A stretch of DNA of 64,000 bases from Paenibacillus turicensis (GCF_017873435.1 NZ_JAGGKG010000006.1:152482-216481); one strand, 5' to 3'. Shown: positions 8,858 through 18,427, counted from the first letter of the stretch. Made by a program: numbers and translations. Notes: generated from the letters alone by a model not told the origin.

Positions 8858-10363
8858 TTACTGATTAAAGCTTAAGTGATATGGATGTGTAATTGTAATT
8901 GTATTTGTACCTACAGGGGCATAATCATAATAATAATTGAATGAAACAATATCGATTAGCTTCCCTGTTGCTGGATCAATGAGAACAGTGACGTTATTGA
9001 AAGTCTCCCATAGTGTATTCATGGAATATGCGCCCGTTCCTGTGACATAAATTCGGTAAAAATTAGAGTCAGATAAATAGGTCAACATTAAGGCAGGTTG
9101 ATTTTTAACGTTCATCGCTGGTCTAGTAGAATTATGATAAAATACCGCTTTAGGTTCATAGGGGGAATAATCCTGGAGAGCAATATAATTAGCATCGGTA
9201 TCAATAGAAATGTTATATGACTGGTAACCAGCACTATTCGTATAGGTTTCATAAAGTGAATAGCTAATATCGATTGGATGACCATTTATATAGTTGATTG
9301 TCCCTTCTTTATCTGTCTCATAAATAATCCCGGCTTCTTCACTAGTGCCGATCCGTGTTACCCGATTATCGTTTGAGATCAACCCTATTTTTTTGAACAA
9401 AATAGAATAGGTGCTGGTAGAAGAATACGTTCCATTTTGAGATAAAACTGCAAAATAATACGTTCCTGGCATCATTCTATACGTATTGGCTTTTCCAGGT
9501 ACAGCATAAATTGCAGCATTGCTTCCTGATTTTTGAGCATATAATAACGAATAATTATTTGAAGATGTGATGGAGGATTGAACCATCGTTGCCTCGGTTA
9601 AGGTAACTTTATAGTAGTCAATATCATTAGGATTATCGATGACACCACTGCTACTTGAATTGAGAGTAACAGGAGTAGCTGTAGCTACCGTATCATTAAT
9701 TTCGTTTGCAACATCCTTAGTGCTCTCATAATAAGCAAAGGCAAAGTTTCCTGATCCCTCATAACCCCCAATAGCGAAGAAATAGATTCCTGCATTCAGC
9801 ACATTATTAAAGTATTCGGGTGTACCTAAACCACTAGTAGCACTTCCTCCTATTAACTCAAGCTGATAGGTTTCTTCATTTAAGGAATATAAATATAAAT
9901 CCGCATCTAATGCCTCCACCATTTGCAAAAGAATCGTCACTTTACTCTTTTCAGCAAGACTAAATGCATACCATCTTAATTCACCTGTCTGTGTAATTTG
10001 TGCTTGGGTAACCGTATCATTTGTAACAAGGTAGGCACTGTTAGGGTCAGTATTATCTGAAGTGGTGTTTAATCGTTGTGTATTCATCTTATTTTTTAAT
10101 TGATAGGTTTCATCAATGTTTTTTCTAGTTAACACGTTTGCTTCTTTACTTGATACCTCTGTAGCTTGAAGCTCTTCTGAAGGAAGCTCTACAAAATTTA
10201 GGTCTGGCTGCACTGTGGATAAATCTATCACTTTCCCTGTGGCTTCTGTATTTGCTGTGGGCTCAATATTTGGTGTAGAATCCGCTTGTACTATGCCTCC
10301 ATTAGAAATTGTAAGGACAAGCATAGAAAATAAAATTACAGATATTAATTTTTTCTTCAACAT
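8858..10363 (-). CDS. Secreted protein with two pre-peptidase C-terminal (PPC) domains
   Basis: A 501-residue exported protein of unknown activity. A classic signal peptide (KKKLISVILFSMLVLTIS, residues 3-20) is followed by a low-complexity linker rich in Thr, Glu and Asn to about 100. Two PPC-type beta-sandwich repeats follow. The first has GELRWYAFSLAEKSKVTILL and ALDADLYLYS; the second has DIDYYKVTLTEATMVQSS. PPC domains usually follow secreted protease domains, but no protease domain is present. The last ~170 residues are beta-rich and unrecognised. The ATG at 10363 is preferred: GGTGAGGGAG lies directly upstream, and the upstream ATG at 10384 has no ribosome site. Confidence 0.78.
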   Translation of the reverse strand: MLKKKLISVILFSMLVLTISNGGIVQADSTPNIEPTANTEATGKVIDLSTVQPDLNFVELPSEELQATEVSSKEANVLTRKNIDETYQLKNKMNTQRLNTTSDNTDPNSAYLVTNDTVTQAQITQTGELRWYAFSLAEKSKVTILLQMVEALDADLYLYSLNEETYQLELIGGSATSGLGTPEYFNNVLNAGIYFFAIGGYEGSGNFAFAYYESTKDVANEINDTVATATPVTLNSSSSGVIDNPNDIDYYKVTLTEATMVQSSITSSNNYSLLYAQKSGSNAAIYAVPGKANTYRMMPGTYYFAVLSQNGTYSSTSTYSILFKKIGLISNDNRVTRIGTSEEAGIIYETDKEGTINYINGHPIDISYSLYETYTNSAGYQSYNISIDTDANYIALQDYSPYEPKAVFYHNSTRPAMNVKNQPALMLTYLSDSNFYRIYVTGTGAYSMNTLWETFNNVTVLIDPATGKLIDIVSFNYYYDYAPVGTNTITITHPYHLSFNQ

Positions 10364-10534
10364 AACTCCCTCACCTTCATTCATTTTTATTTAAGCTTCC
10401 TGTATAACTTTCCTAATCCTCCCTTCTAATTCAGCATAACCCCCGATTATTTGGGATATAGTAATATATTTGCATATTATTCTAATATTTTCTATTCTTT
10501 TTTTTAAAATTTAATATATTTATTATAAAAAGCA

Positions 10535-10566
10535 CAAAAAAATACCCTTAGTTTTCCTAAGGGCAC
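10535..10566 (-). terminator. Terminator of the methyltransferase gene
   Basis: Minus-strand stem CCCTTAG/CTAAGGG with a 5-base loop is followed by TATTTTTTT, about 50 bases after the stop codon at 10614. Confidence 0.85.
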
Positions 10567-10613
10567 TCAATTGACTAGCTAATGCTTATACGGATATTTA
10601 CCATCTCTATTAT

Positions 10614-11363
10614 TTAATTTGAACCCACCATGATCATCCGCTTTGAATGATTCGCATCATAGATCTCACCGTTATAGCCACCATAAATAGTTTCTAAGGT
10701 TAAACCTGCTTTCGATAAAAGCGATTGAAAGTCTTCACTAGTGTACAAGCGGATACGCTCAAGATAATGTCGCTCAGGCTGCGTACTATGCAAGCCCTCA
10801 TAATTAATATCTGTAATTGTAATATGTTTTTTGACATAACCATGCTCAATGCTACGCTTCTCTTGGATCAGCTGTCCTTCATCCACACGCTGCGATTCTG
10901 GAACCAGATTAGCCATTGTGTATGCTGGGTTTAAAAAATCGATAATAAACTTTCCACCTGGGACAAGAAGTCTTTTTATTTCTTGAAGCACCTGTAAATG
11001 CTCCTCATCTCTCTCAAAATAACCAAAGGAGGAAAACAAATTGACAATGGCATCAAATTGCCCTGTGATTGGCAAACTCCGCATATCTGCTTTAATAAAT
11101 TTTATCTGTTGCTCTGTATCATTTTTTTGTGCTTCCCGTAGCAAAACCTTAGATAAATCAACACCAGTTACCTCATAACCTGCTTCAGCTAGTGCTAACG
11201 AATGTCTGCCCATCCCACAGCACAAATCTAGTACTGTTGCTCCCTTCTCTAAGTTTAACCATGAGATCATTTTATGTACTTCCTGCTTAGCTCCTTGCAT
11301 ATCCCGATGTTTATATACTAATAAGTAGTCTTCACCAAAGCTTCGTTCAAACCATTCAGACAT
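10614..11363 (-). CDS. Class I SAM-dependent methyltransferase
   Basis: A 249-residue soluble Rossmann-fold methyltransferase. SAM-binding motif I is ATVLDLCCGMGRHSLALA (about 39-56), and the acidic motif II ends in YEVTGVDLS. Motif III is IKFIKADMRSLP and motif IV QFDAIVNLFSSFGYF. The arrangement matches the Methyltransf_25/ubiE-like group; the substrate cannot be predicted. The start at 11363 has GGAGG seven bases upstream. It is monocistronic between the PPC protein and the parvulin gene, each with its own terminator. Confidence 0.88.
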   Translation of the reverse strand: MSEWFERSFGEDYLLVYKHRDMQGAKQEVHKMISWLNLEKGATVLDLCCGMGRHSLALAEAGYEVTGVDLSKVLLREAQKNDTEQQIKFIKADMRSLPITGQFDAIVNLFSSFGYFERDEEHLQVLQEIKRLLVPGGKFIIDFLNPAYTMANLVPESQRVDEGQLIQEKRSIEHGYVKKHITITDINYEGLHSTQPERHYLERIRLYTSEDFQSLLSKAGLTLETIYGGYNGEIYDANHSKRMIMVGSN

Positions 11364-11540
11364 AACTATACCTCCATAAAATTAAATCCTATATCCCTAT
11401 CATTCCAACTACATATCCCTACATTCCAACTAATATTTAAATTGAATTTGTCTATGTAGCATAACAGTTGCGTGGGTATCTTAAGCGGATTGAGATCACA
11501 TAAAAAATTCATCTATGTATATTGTAACGCTTGTATATAT

Positions 11541-11576
11541 AAAAACAACGGAAGAAACCTATAGCTTCTTCCGTTT
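11541..11576 (-). terminator. Terminator of the parvulin foldase gene
   Basis: Minus-strand stem AACGGAAGAA/TTCTTCCGTT with a short loop is followed by GTTTTTATA, 17 bases after the stop. Confidence 0.85.
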
Positions 11577-11592
11577 GTTTATGATCAAACTA

Positions 11593-12714
11593 TTATTTTT
11601 TGTTTGTATTTGTTGCTGCGCTTTCTGATGTATCTTTCTTTTCAGGATACAGTTTATTTTCAACCTTCATTTTAACCTTTAAATCGTCTAACCAAGCTGC
11701 TTGCTTTTCGCTAACCTTTTGTCCGATAAGGGTTCTCTTGATTTCATCCTTTTTCTCATCAAGCGTTGCTGTGTGAGCTTCCTTGCGATCAGTCAACTTA
11801 ATGACAACATAACCCTGTTCTGTTTTAACTGGTGCGCTCACTTCATCTTTAGCAAGTTTAAAGGCTGCATCGGCAATTGCCTCTTCCTTTTGACCTTTAG
11901 CATAAAAGTCAGTGTCGCCACCTTTTTCTTTTGTTACTGTATCCAGTGATTTTGCCTTCGCTAACTCCGCAAAGTCTTTACCACCCTCTAGCTCTTTAAT
12001 AATTGCTTTTGCTTCATCTTCTGTTTTCACTAAAATCTCGGAAGTACGAACTTGCTCTGGTGTATTAAATTGTTCTTTATATTGTTCAAATGTGTCACTA
12101 ACTTCTTTGTCAGTTACCTCTGGATTAATCAGCTTCGTTACCTTCAGATTAACCATTAGGTTTTCTTTCAAGTTATCCATCGTCATGCCATATTGCTGTA
12201 AAGCTTGATCCAGATTTTCCTGTGATCCATATTGCTCTACCATTTCTTTAATTTTTTCATCAATATCAGCTTCAGTTACAGTCACTTTTTGTTGTTTAGC
12301 AGCTTGATCGACCATTTTTTGGTTAATCAAGTTGTTTAATGCCGCTTCCCCACCAGTCTTGAGCAACTCATCATATAGCATGTCCTTCGTAATTTCAACA
12401 CCGTCTACAGTTGCCACTGCTTCATTGCTACTTTTAGCAAAAGGAGATTTAAATAATGCGACAACAAGCAAAACAGCCAAAACTAAGGAGATAATTGGCC
12501 ATACTTTATTATTTGGTTTTGATCCTTCCCCAGATGTATTGGAATGAAGAGGTTCCGAGGCTTGTCTCTCCATAACATTTTTTACGTCTTGTGTATTCTC
12601 CTGATCAACTACTTCATGTTCAGTTACAGTTGGTTGCTCCTCTTGCACTTTACCCTCTTCGTGATTATCTAATTCATTCGTTGCTTCAAGCTCTTTTTTT
12701 TCTTTCTCATCCAT
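11593..12714 (-). CDS. Membrane-anchored SurA/PrsA-like peptidyl-prolyl isomerase
   Basis: A 373-residue extracytoplasmic foldase. Residues 1-70 are highly acidic and cytoplasmic. One transmembrane helix follows (about 73-90, IISLVLAVLLVVALF), then a SurA-N-like helical domain (VDGVEITKDMLYDELLKTGGEAALNNLINQKMV). The parvulin (PPIC) domain is at about 220-330, with VRTSEILVKTEDEA, GGDTDFYAKGQ and APVKTEQGYVVIKLTD. Unlike PrsA it has no lipobox but a type II anchor with a long acidic cytoplasmic tail. It would help fold secreted proteins outside the membrane. Monocistronic; GAAGGGAG is rather far (13 bases) from the ATG. Confidence 0.86.
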   Translation of the reverse strand: MDEKEKKELEATNELDNHEEGKVQEEQPTVTEHEVVDQENTQDVKNVMERQASEPLHSNTSGEGSKPNNKVWPIISLVLAVLLVVALFKSPFAKSSNEAVATVDGVEITKDMLYDELLKTGGEAALNNLINQKMVDQAAKQQKVTVTEADIDEKIKEMVEQYGSQENLDQALQQYGMTMDNLKENLMVNLKVTKLINPEVTDKEVSDTFEQYKEQFNTPEQVRTSEILVKTEDEAKAIIKELEGGKDFAELAKAKSLDTVTKEKGGDTDFYAKGQKEEAIADAAFKLAKDEVSAPVKTEQGYVVIKLTDRKEAHTATLDEKKDEIKRTLIGQKVSEKQAAWLDDLKVKMKVENKLYPEKKDTSESAATNTNKK

Positions 12715-12987
12715 AGCTTAAACAAGACTCCCTTCGATTAAATAAACTTTAATTATTATTCTAATATGACTTTACCAGATTCTCACTAATTTAACCTTAA
12801 AGCAACATAAAAAAAATAAATATTTTTTAAGCTTCCCTTAACAAAAGCACGATTTTCAAATTTGCCCAAAAAGGTGTACACTAAAGTATAACAAAATTTT
12901 TAAAGGCTCAGACTAGAAAAGCTCGCTCATAGCAACAATTTGAATGCTAACTAGCGAGTTGATGAGAATGTTTTAGGAGGATATAAA

Positions 12988-14352
12988 ATGAAAAATTATG
13001 AAGCTTATTTTAGTGAACATCGTGAGGAGCACATCGAGCAATTAAAGGATTGGCTTAGAATTCCGAGTGTCTCCGCACTTTCAGAGCATAAGCAAGATAT
13101 GCAGCAAGCGGCAGGGTGGGCGGTAGAGGCCTTAAAGACAGCAGGACTCGAAAATGTAAAGCTACATACAACCAACGGAAATCCTGTTATTTATGCAGAT
13201 TATTTGCATAGCCCTAACGCACCAACCTTGTTAATTTACGGTCATTATGACGTACAGCCTGTTGATCCTTTAAATCTGTGGGATTCCCCCCCATTTGAGC
13301 CCGAAATTCGTGGAGACAAAATTTATGCGCGTGGCGCAACAGATGACAAAGGGCAAGTTTTCCTACACATCAAAGCGATTGAAGCAATATTGAAAACAGA
13401 ACAAAAGCTACCTGTGAACATTAAGTTTTGTATTGAAGGGGAGGAAGAGGTGGGAAGTCCAAACTTACCTATTTTTATTGAATCTAACCTTGATCTTCTT
13501 CAATGCGATTATGTATTAGTTTCTGATACCTCACTACTTGAAAAAGGAAAACCTGCGATTTGTACAGGACTACGTGGTCTTTGCTCGATGGAAGTCAAAG
13601 TGACCACTGCAAATACAGATCTACACTCCGGTTCCTTTGGTGGTGGTGTTCCGAACGCACTTCATGCGATGGTTTCGTTGTTGTCTTCCTTCCATGATGA
13701 GCAAGGCAAAGTCACGGTAGAGGGCTTTTATGAAGGAACACCTGAAATGACGCCTGAGCTTAGAGCGGAGTTCGCTAAATTACAGCATGACGATGATAAA
13801 CTGGCGCAAAGCTTAGAATTAAGCTCCTTATTTGGAGAAGAAGAATTTACCTTTGTAGAAAGAATTGGTGCTCGTCCTACCCTTGAGTTAAATGGTGTTT
13901 ATGGGGGCTTCCAAGGAGAGGGTAGTAAAACCGTCATCCCTAGAGAGGCAAACGCAAAAATTACTTGCCGCTTAGTTGGAAAACAAGACCCTCAGGATAT
14001 TCTTAACAAAATTGAGCGTCATGTAAATCAACATATTCAAAAAGGTGCTAAGGTAGAGTTTACACCTCTTGAACGCGCGTTTGCATTTACGATGGACCCA
14101 TCCTTGCCAATTTTACAGCAAGCGGCTGATTCCTTTGAAGCGGTGTATGGCACTCGAGCTGTTTTCACTAGAGATGGTGGTTCCTTGCCAATCATTGAAT
14201 CGATGTCCAGAATTTTATCTGCGCCTGCTGTATTAATGGGCTTTGGTTTACCAGATGAAAATCTACATGCACCTAACGAGCATTTTAATCTTGAAAACTT
14301 TGATAAAGGTTTGCTTACCATTACTCACTTCTTGAAGTCGCTTGAGGCATAG
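12988..14352 (+). CDS. M20-family dipeptidase / peptidase
   Basis: A 454-residue cytoplasmic metallopeptidase of the M20 (ArgE/DapE/carnosinase-like) group. Metal ligands and catalytic residues are visible: H86 and D88 in YGHYDVQP, D119/D120 in ARGATDDKG, the catalytic glutamate in EGEEEVGS (about 150-156), Asp in LVSDTSL, and the C-terminal His in LHAPNEHF. The dimerisation lid starts near DLHSGSFGGGVPNALHAM (about 210). Such enzymes hydrolyse dipeptides or related amides. The start has AGGAGG nine bases upstream. The 270-base upstream gap is AT-rich, with an inverted CTCGCT/AGCGAG pair but no confident promoter. Confidence 0.9.
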   Translation: MKNYEAYFSEHREEHIEQLKDWLRIPSVSALSEHKQDMQQAAGWAVEALKTAGLENVKLHTTNGNPVIYADYLHSPNAPTLLIYGHYDVQPVDPLNLWDSPPFEPEIRGDKIYARGATDDKGQVFLHIKAIEAILKTEQKLPVNIKFCIEGEEEVGSPNLPIFIESNLDLLQCDYVLVSDTSLLEKGKPAICTGLRGLCSMEVKVTTANTDLHSGSFGGGVPNALHAMVSLLSSFHDEQGKVTVEGFYEGTPEMTPELRAEFAKLQHDDDKLAQSLELSSLFGEEEFTFVERIGARPTLELNGVYGGFQGEGSKTVIPREANAKITCRLVGKQDPQDILNKIERHVNQHIQKGAKVEFTPLERAFAFTMDPSLPILQQAADSFEAVYGTRAVFTRDGGSLPIIESMSRILSAPAVLMGFGLPDENLHAPNEHFNLENFDKGLLTITHFLKSLEA

Positions 14353-14372
14353 TAGGTTAGCTTACTAAGCAG

Positions 14373-14414
14373 AAAAAAAGCTGTCACTCCTCAAAGGGGA
14401 AGACAGCTTTTTTT
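14373..14414. terminator. Bidirectional terminator
   Basis: AAAAAAAGCTGTC and GACAGCTTTTTTT form a hairpin with runs of A and T on both sides, between convergent M20 peptidase (+) and fruA (-) genes. It can stop transcription from either side. Confidence 0.88.
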
Positions 14415-14441
14415 GGCACAAAATTTTAAAGTCTTAAAATC

Positions 14442-14894
14442 TTAAAGTGTCTTTAAAACTTCATGCACCTGCTCTAAACTTTGTGCAGCTAGCAAGCTAT
14501 TGCGGAAATCCTCATGAATAAGCTTACGGGATAAGGAAACTAAGATTTGTAAATGTTCATTTCCTACGTTTGCTTCTGGTACAGCAATCATAAATACAAT
14601 GTTAACAGGTTCCCCATCTAACGATTGCCAGTCAGATGGATTTGCCAATTTAGCATATGCGATGCCTGCTTTTACTACACCTGCTGATTTACCATGCGGA
14701 ATCGCTACACCAAAACCTACACCAGTAGAGCCAGACTCTTCACGTGTTAAAACAGCTTGAACGTAAGCATCCACATCTGTTACTACACCCGCGTCAGCCA
14801 ATCCTTTAGCCATTGCTTTAATGATTTCAGTTTTATCACTAACCTCTAATGGAATAAATACTGCTTTATTATCTAGCAACTCATGTACATTCAT
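14442..14894 (-). CDS. fruA: PTS fructose-type EIIA component
   Basis: A 150-residue cytoplasmic EIIA of the fructose/mannitol class. It accepts phosphate from HPr and passes it to the EIIB domain of the neighbouring permease. The phosphorylated histidine is His67 in GVGFGVAIPHGKSAGV. It also shows the family's TREESGSTGVG and NEHLQILVSLSRKL segments. In Bacillus subtilis FruA is one IIABC polypeptide; here IIA is a separate last gene of the operon. It starts 20 bases after the EIIBC stop. Confidence 0.92.
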   Translation of the reverse strand: MNVHELLDNKAVFIPLEVSDKTEIIKAMAKGLADAGVVTDVDAYVQAVLTREESGSTGVGFGVAIPHGKSAGVVKAGIAYAKLANPSDWQSLDGEPVNIVFMIAVPEANVGNEHLQILVSLSRKLIHEDFRNSLLAAQSLEQVHEVLKTL

Positions 14895-14914
14895 TTATAG
14901 TCATCTCCTAAATA

Positions 14915-16309
14915 TTATTTACTTGCTACTGGACGCTTGAGCAAATTAAGCACTAATGCGGTAACGATCGTACCAATGACAATCGCTAATGAATACATCA
15001 ATACATTTCCGACTGCATTTGGAATTAGCATTGCAAAAATACCGCCATGTGGTGCAAGCAATGTAGCATCAAACGCCATAGATAACGCACCTGTTATTGC
15101 TGAGCCTGTAACTAGAGCTGGAATAACGCGGATTGGGTCAGCCGCACCAAATGGAATTGCGCCTTCTGTAATAAAGGATAAGCCTAATACAGCGGCAACC
15201 TTACCTGCTTCACGTTCTTCTTTGTTAAAGTTTTTAGGTCTAAGCACAGTTGCAAGCCAAATGCCAAGTGGTGGAGTCATTCCTGCTGCCATTACAGCTG
15301 CCATCGGACCATACACACTGCTTGCAAGCAAACCAACACTAAAGGTGTATGCTACCTTGTTGAAAGGTCCACCCATATCTAATGCCATCATTCCACCTAA
15401 AATTGCTCCTAATATAACAGCATTTACTGAACCGATATTTTCTAACCATGCTGCAAGACTTGTCATAATCCAGTTAAGTGGACCACCTAAAATGTAAAGC
15501 ATAATTAAACCTGTTGCTAACACAGATAACAAAGGTACTACTAGAATCGGCTTCAGGCCAGCAAAGGATTTCGGTAATTTCAAATAGTCAATAAGGAATT
15601 TAGCGATGTAACCTGCTAAGAAACCAGCAAGAATCCCACCAAGGAAACCACCATTTACTGACTCGGAGATCGCTAAAGCACCACCAACAAGACCTGGTGC
15701 AAGACCGGGTTTACCTGCAATGGAGAAGGCAATAAAGCCAGCTAAAATTGGAATCATTAAGCCCATAGCAGCCTTACCAATCGTTAATAAGGTAGCACCA
15801 AACGAGCCATCCACCGGTTTTAGTCCAAAAATAAAGGAGAAAGCAATAATCAATCCACCTGCTACAACTAGAGGTAGCATATTAGAGACACCGTTCATTA
15901 AGTGCTTGTAAGCACCTTTCTTTTCTTTTGTACCTGCCATAGCAGCAATATCATCTTGCGAAGAAGCTGCTGCGGATGAAGCTGCTGCGGATGAAGCTGT
16001 CGTTGCCTCTTTTGCCAACGCTTGTTCAATTAAATCTCCCGCAATTTTAATCCCTTGCGCTACAGGAACTTTAACAACAGGTTTACCAGCAAAACGAGAC
16101 TCATCAATATCTGTGTCTGCGGCGATAATTATCGCATGTGCTTCAGCAATTTCTTCAGGAGTAAGTGCATTTTCAATCCCAATTGCCCCTCTTGTTTCAA
16201 CCTTTAGTGGAACATTTTTGTCCTGTGCCGCTTTTTGTAATGATTCAGCAGCCATATACGTATGTGCAATACCCGTTGGACAAGCCGTTACCGCTAATAA
16301 TTTTTTCAT
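14915..16309 (-). CDS. fruB: PTS fructose-specific EIIBC permease
   Basis: A 464-residue membrane protein that imports fructose and phosphorylates it to fructose-1-phosphate. The EIIB domain (1-100) carries the phosphocysteine Cys10 in AVTACPTGIAHTYMAA. A Ser/Ala-rich linker (about 108-125), encoded by near-identical 15-base repeats, joins it to EIIC (about 135-455). EIIC has eight or more hydrophobic segments and the GAIPFGAADP loop of the fructose family. ATG at 16309 is chosen, with GGGGGAG six bases upstream; a TTG 24 bases earlier is less likely. Part of fruR-fruK-fruBC-fruA. The symbol is by analogy. Confidence 0.92.
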   Translation of the reverse strand: MKKLLAVTACPTGIAHTYMAAESLQKAAQDKNVPLKVETRGAIGIENALTPEEIAEAHAIIIAADTDIDESRFAGKPVVKVPVAQGIKIAGDLIEQALAKEATTASSAAASSAAASSQDDIAAMAGTKEKKGAYKHLMNGVSNMLPLVVAGGLIIAFSFIFGLKPVDGSFGATLLTIGKAAMGLMIPILAGFIAFSIAGKPGLAPGLVGGALAISESVNGGFLGGILAGFLAGYIAKFLIDYLKLPKSFAGLKPILVVPLLSVLATGLIMLYILGGPLNWIMTSLAAWLENIGSVNAVILGAILGGMMALDMGGPFNKVAYTFSVGLLASSVYGPMAAVMAAGMTPPLGIWLATVLRPKNFNKEEREAGKVAAVLGLSFITEGAIPFGAADPIRVIPALVTGSAITGALSMAFDATLLAPHGGIFAMLIPNAVGNVLMYSLAIVIGTIVTALVLNLLKRPVASK

Positions 16310-16342
16310 ATTATTCTCCCCCACCTTTGACAAGGTTTATTG

Positions 16343-17287
16343 TTAAGACAATCGTGTAATTCCAACCTGCTCTAATTTTTGTTCAACCTCTTGTACCGTA
16401 GCGACATCCGTTCCTGATTTAGAAGCAGTCACGGTTCCTGCCGCACATGCATAGCGAGCCATCTCCTCGAAGCTACGTTCATGAACTAAGCTTGAAGCAA
16501 TCGCTGCAACCATCGAGTCGCCTGCACCTACTGTACTTTTAGGTTCAATTGGAAAAGGAGTAACCCGCAACGTTTCAGTCTTATTAACAAAAATCGATCC
16601 GTCTTTTCCCATAGACACAATAACTGCATCTAATTTATAGGTATCGATGAGCTCTTGACAGGCATTTACAATTTCAGAATCTGTAGGAAGCTGTCTATTT
16701 AACAAGCCTTCTAGCTCATGAATATTAGGCTTGATTACAGTGGGATGAGCTTTTAAGCCATGTAAAAATGACTCTCCCTCCGCATCCAAAATACTCAGCA
16801 CACCTTGCGCATGCGCCATTTGGAGTAATTGCTCATAAATATCAACCGATAACCCTGGCGATAAGCTCCCTGCTAAGACAAGTACTGCGGCATCTTGTAG
16901 CAATTGATCAAAAAGCTCATAAAATGCCTTAAGTTCTGATGACTGAACTTCACCACCAGCCTCATTAACCTCTGTCGTTTCCTTTGTAGATTGATCTACA
17001 ATTTTTAAGTTAGTGCGAGTTTCCTGATGAATGGTAACAAAGGAATTTTTAATATGAAGCGTTTCCATTTCATGTAACAGCACTGCGCCAGTATGCCCAC
17101 CTACAAATCCCGTGGTAACGACCTCTTCACCAAAGCTTTGTAGCACCTTAGCCACGTTAATTCCTTTACCGCCAGCATCTACTCTTACATCAGCTACGCG
17201 ATTAAGTCCACCTACAACCATCTTGTTAACATTTACTGTTTTATCCAAAGCGGGATTCAGCGTGACTGTGATGATGGTTTTCTTCAT
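16343..17287 (-). CDS. fruK: 1-phosphofructokinase
   Basis: A 314-residue PfkB-family kinase that phosphorylates fructose-1-phosphate to fructose-1,6-bisphosphate, the step after the fructose PTS. It has the N-terminal signature TVTLNPALDKTV and GGKGINVAKVLQSFG, and the C-terminal PfkB signature with the anion hole and catalytic Asp, VGAGDSMVAAIAS. It lies between fruR and fruBC on the same strand with gaps of 14 and 33 bases. Confidence 0.95.
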   Translation of the reverse strand: MKKTIITVTLNPALDKTVNVNKMVVGGLNRVADVRVDAGGKGINVAKVLQSFGEEVVTTGFVGGHTGAVLLHEMETLHIKNSFVTIHQETRTNLKIVDQSTKETTEVNEAGGEVQSSELKAFYELFDQLLQDAAVLVLAGSLSPGLSVDIYEQLLQMAHAQGVLSILDAEGESFLHGLKAHPTVIKPNIHELEGLLNRQLPTDSEIVNACQELIDTYKLDAVIVSMGKDGSIFVNKTETLRVTPFPIEPKSTVGAGDSMVAAIASSLVHERSFEEMARYACAAGTVTASKSGTDVATVQEVEQKLEQVGITRLS

Positions 17288-17301
17288 CCTTCTGCTCCTC
17301 C

Positions 17302-18069
17302 CTACACAATCGTGAGTTTAACATGTTGTTTTTTTATTTTTTCGGCTACGGTGACATCTAATTGTCCATCGATGATGCAATGATCAATTTCATTTAAATC
17401 TGCCACTTTAGCATAAGTAACCTTCCCAACCTTGCTATGATCACATAATAAAATGACTTCCTTAGCAATTTGCAACATTTTACGCTTGGTAGCCGCTTCA
17501 ATTAAGTTAGGTGTTGTAATCCCATGCTTTAAATCTAAGCCGTTTGTAGCAATAAAGGCTTTATCTACTGTAATCATTTCCATACAACGTTCCGCCATCG
17601 GTCCAACAAATGCAAGGGTCTCCGCACGCATAATTCCACCTACCATCGATACCTCAAGGTGACGAGCATCCCTTAGCTCATTTAACACAATGATTGAATT
17701 TGTAATGACTGTGACTCTTAATTGTGCTTTACGCAATTCCTTTGCAAGCTGTAATGTCGTTGTTCCGGAATCTAAAAAAATTGAGTCACCTTCATGAATT
17801 AACTCAAATGCAGCAGCTCCAATTTTCTCTTTTTCTTGTTTAAACTGATCTTCCTTCTCAAGGACATTAGGCTCAAAATTAACACTTTCCAAGCAAACAG
17901 CCCCACCATGCGTACGCTTCAGTAATCTTGCATCCTCTAATTCCTTCAAATCACGCCTGATCGTTGATTCTGAAACATCAAACAACGTGCTAAGCTCTTG
18001 AACGGATGCGCGCCCATTTTGCTGCAAGTGCTGGACAAGCTTACTTTTTCTTTCTTCCTCAAATAACAT
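17302..18069 (-). CDS. fruR: DeoR-family repressor of the fructose operon
   Basis: A 255-residue DeoR-type regulator. The N-terminal HTH (about 1-57) has the family signature VQELSTLFDVSESTIRRDLKELE. The C-terminal sugar-phosphate sensor (about 75-230) includes GDSIFLDSGTTTLQLAKEL and LLCDHSKVGK. It probably senses fructose-1-phosphate. The start at 18069 has GGTGG five bases upstream; an ATG at 18081 would leave no spacing. It is the first gene of the fru operon and presumably represses itself through the TGATCA boxes upstream. Confidence 0.92.
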   Translation of the reverse strand: MLFEEERKSKLVQHLQQNGRASVQELSTLFDVSESTIRRDLKELEDARLLKRTHGGAVCLESVNFEPNVLEKEDQFKQEKEKIGAAAFELIHEGDSIFLDSGTTTLQLAKELRKAQLRVTVITNSIIVLNELRDARHLEVSMVGGIMRAETLAFVGPMAERCMEMITVDKAFIATNGLDLKHGITTPNLIEAATKRKMLQIAKEVILLCDHSKVGKVTYAKVADLNEIDHCIIDGQLDVTVAEKIKKQHVKLTIV

Positions 18070-18094
18070 CGCTACCACCATCCTAAACAGCTAT

Positions 18095-18189
18095 AATGAT
18101 CATTTGTGATCGTTTTATTTATTTTTAATGACTGTTTATGAGTTATTATGATCATTTATAATTATATGCGCGAATTTACAACCTGTAAA
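18095..18189 (-). promoter_or_regulatory. fru operon promoter with two FruR-like boxes
   Basis: On the minus strand -35 TTTACA (18184-18189) and -10 TATAAT (18161-18166) are exactly 17 bases apart. Downstream, two copies of AAATGATCAT occur, with TGATCA cores at 18149-18154 and 18097-18102, 52 bp apart (five turns). A GATC half-site follows at 18108-18111. The arrangement fits looping repression by FruR; the box identity is inferred from position and symmetry. Confidence 0.7.
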
Positions 18190-18247
18190 TAGTTTTCTCT
18201 GCTCCCTTTGAATTATTAACGAATTTTTAATTTAGGATCTATTTAAT

Positions 18248-18427
18248 AATCAGCACTTGACTGCAATGGGAGGCTGGTAGCTACGATCCAGAGCGTTCTT
18301 GCGATTGTTGTTAAAATCATATTTTTTTTTATTAAAGTTAATTTATGGATAGAAGATGATTTTAAGAGACAATCTTCAGAATCGCTCTGTCTCTTCGCTA
18401 GTTGGGGTTAGCTGTCAAGCACTGATT
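18248..18427. repeat. Palindromic MITE-like repeat, copy A
   Basis: A 180-bp element whose ends AATCAGCACTTGAC and GTCAAGCACTGATT are reverse complements with two mismatches. The arms stay loosely complementary inward (AGAGCG, TTAAAATCAT) around an AT-rich centre. It is related to copies B and C by its ends and by the AGCGAAG/GACAGAG stretch in the right arm. It lies in the 580-base gap between fruR and the DUF402 pseudogene, which otherwise holds only the fru promoter and AT-rich sequence. Confidence 0.75.

Noticed and set aside
14937..15497. A 186-codon plus-strand frame
   Set aside because: It is antisense to the EIIC coding region; composition mirrors the hydrophobic permease on the other strand and there is no ribosome site.
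15963..15996. Short tandem DNA repeats that could suggest an array
   Set aside because: They encode the Ser/Ala linker of the EIIBC protein in frame, so they are coding repeats.
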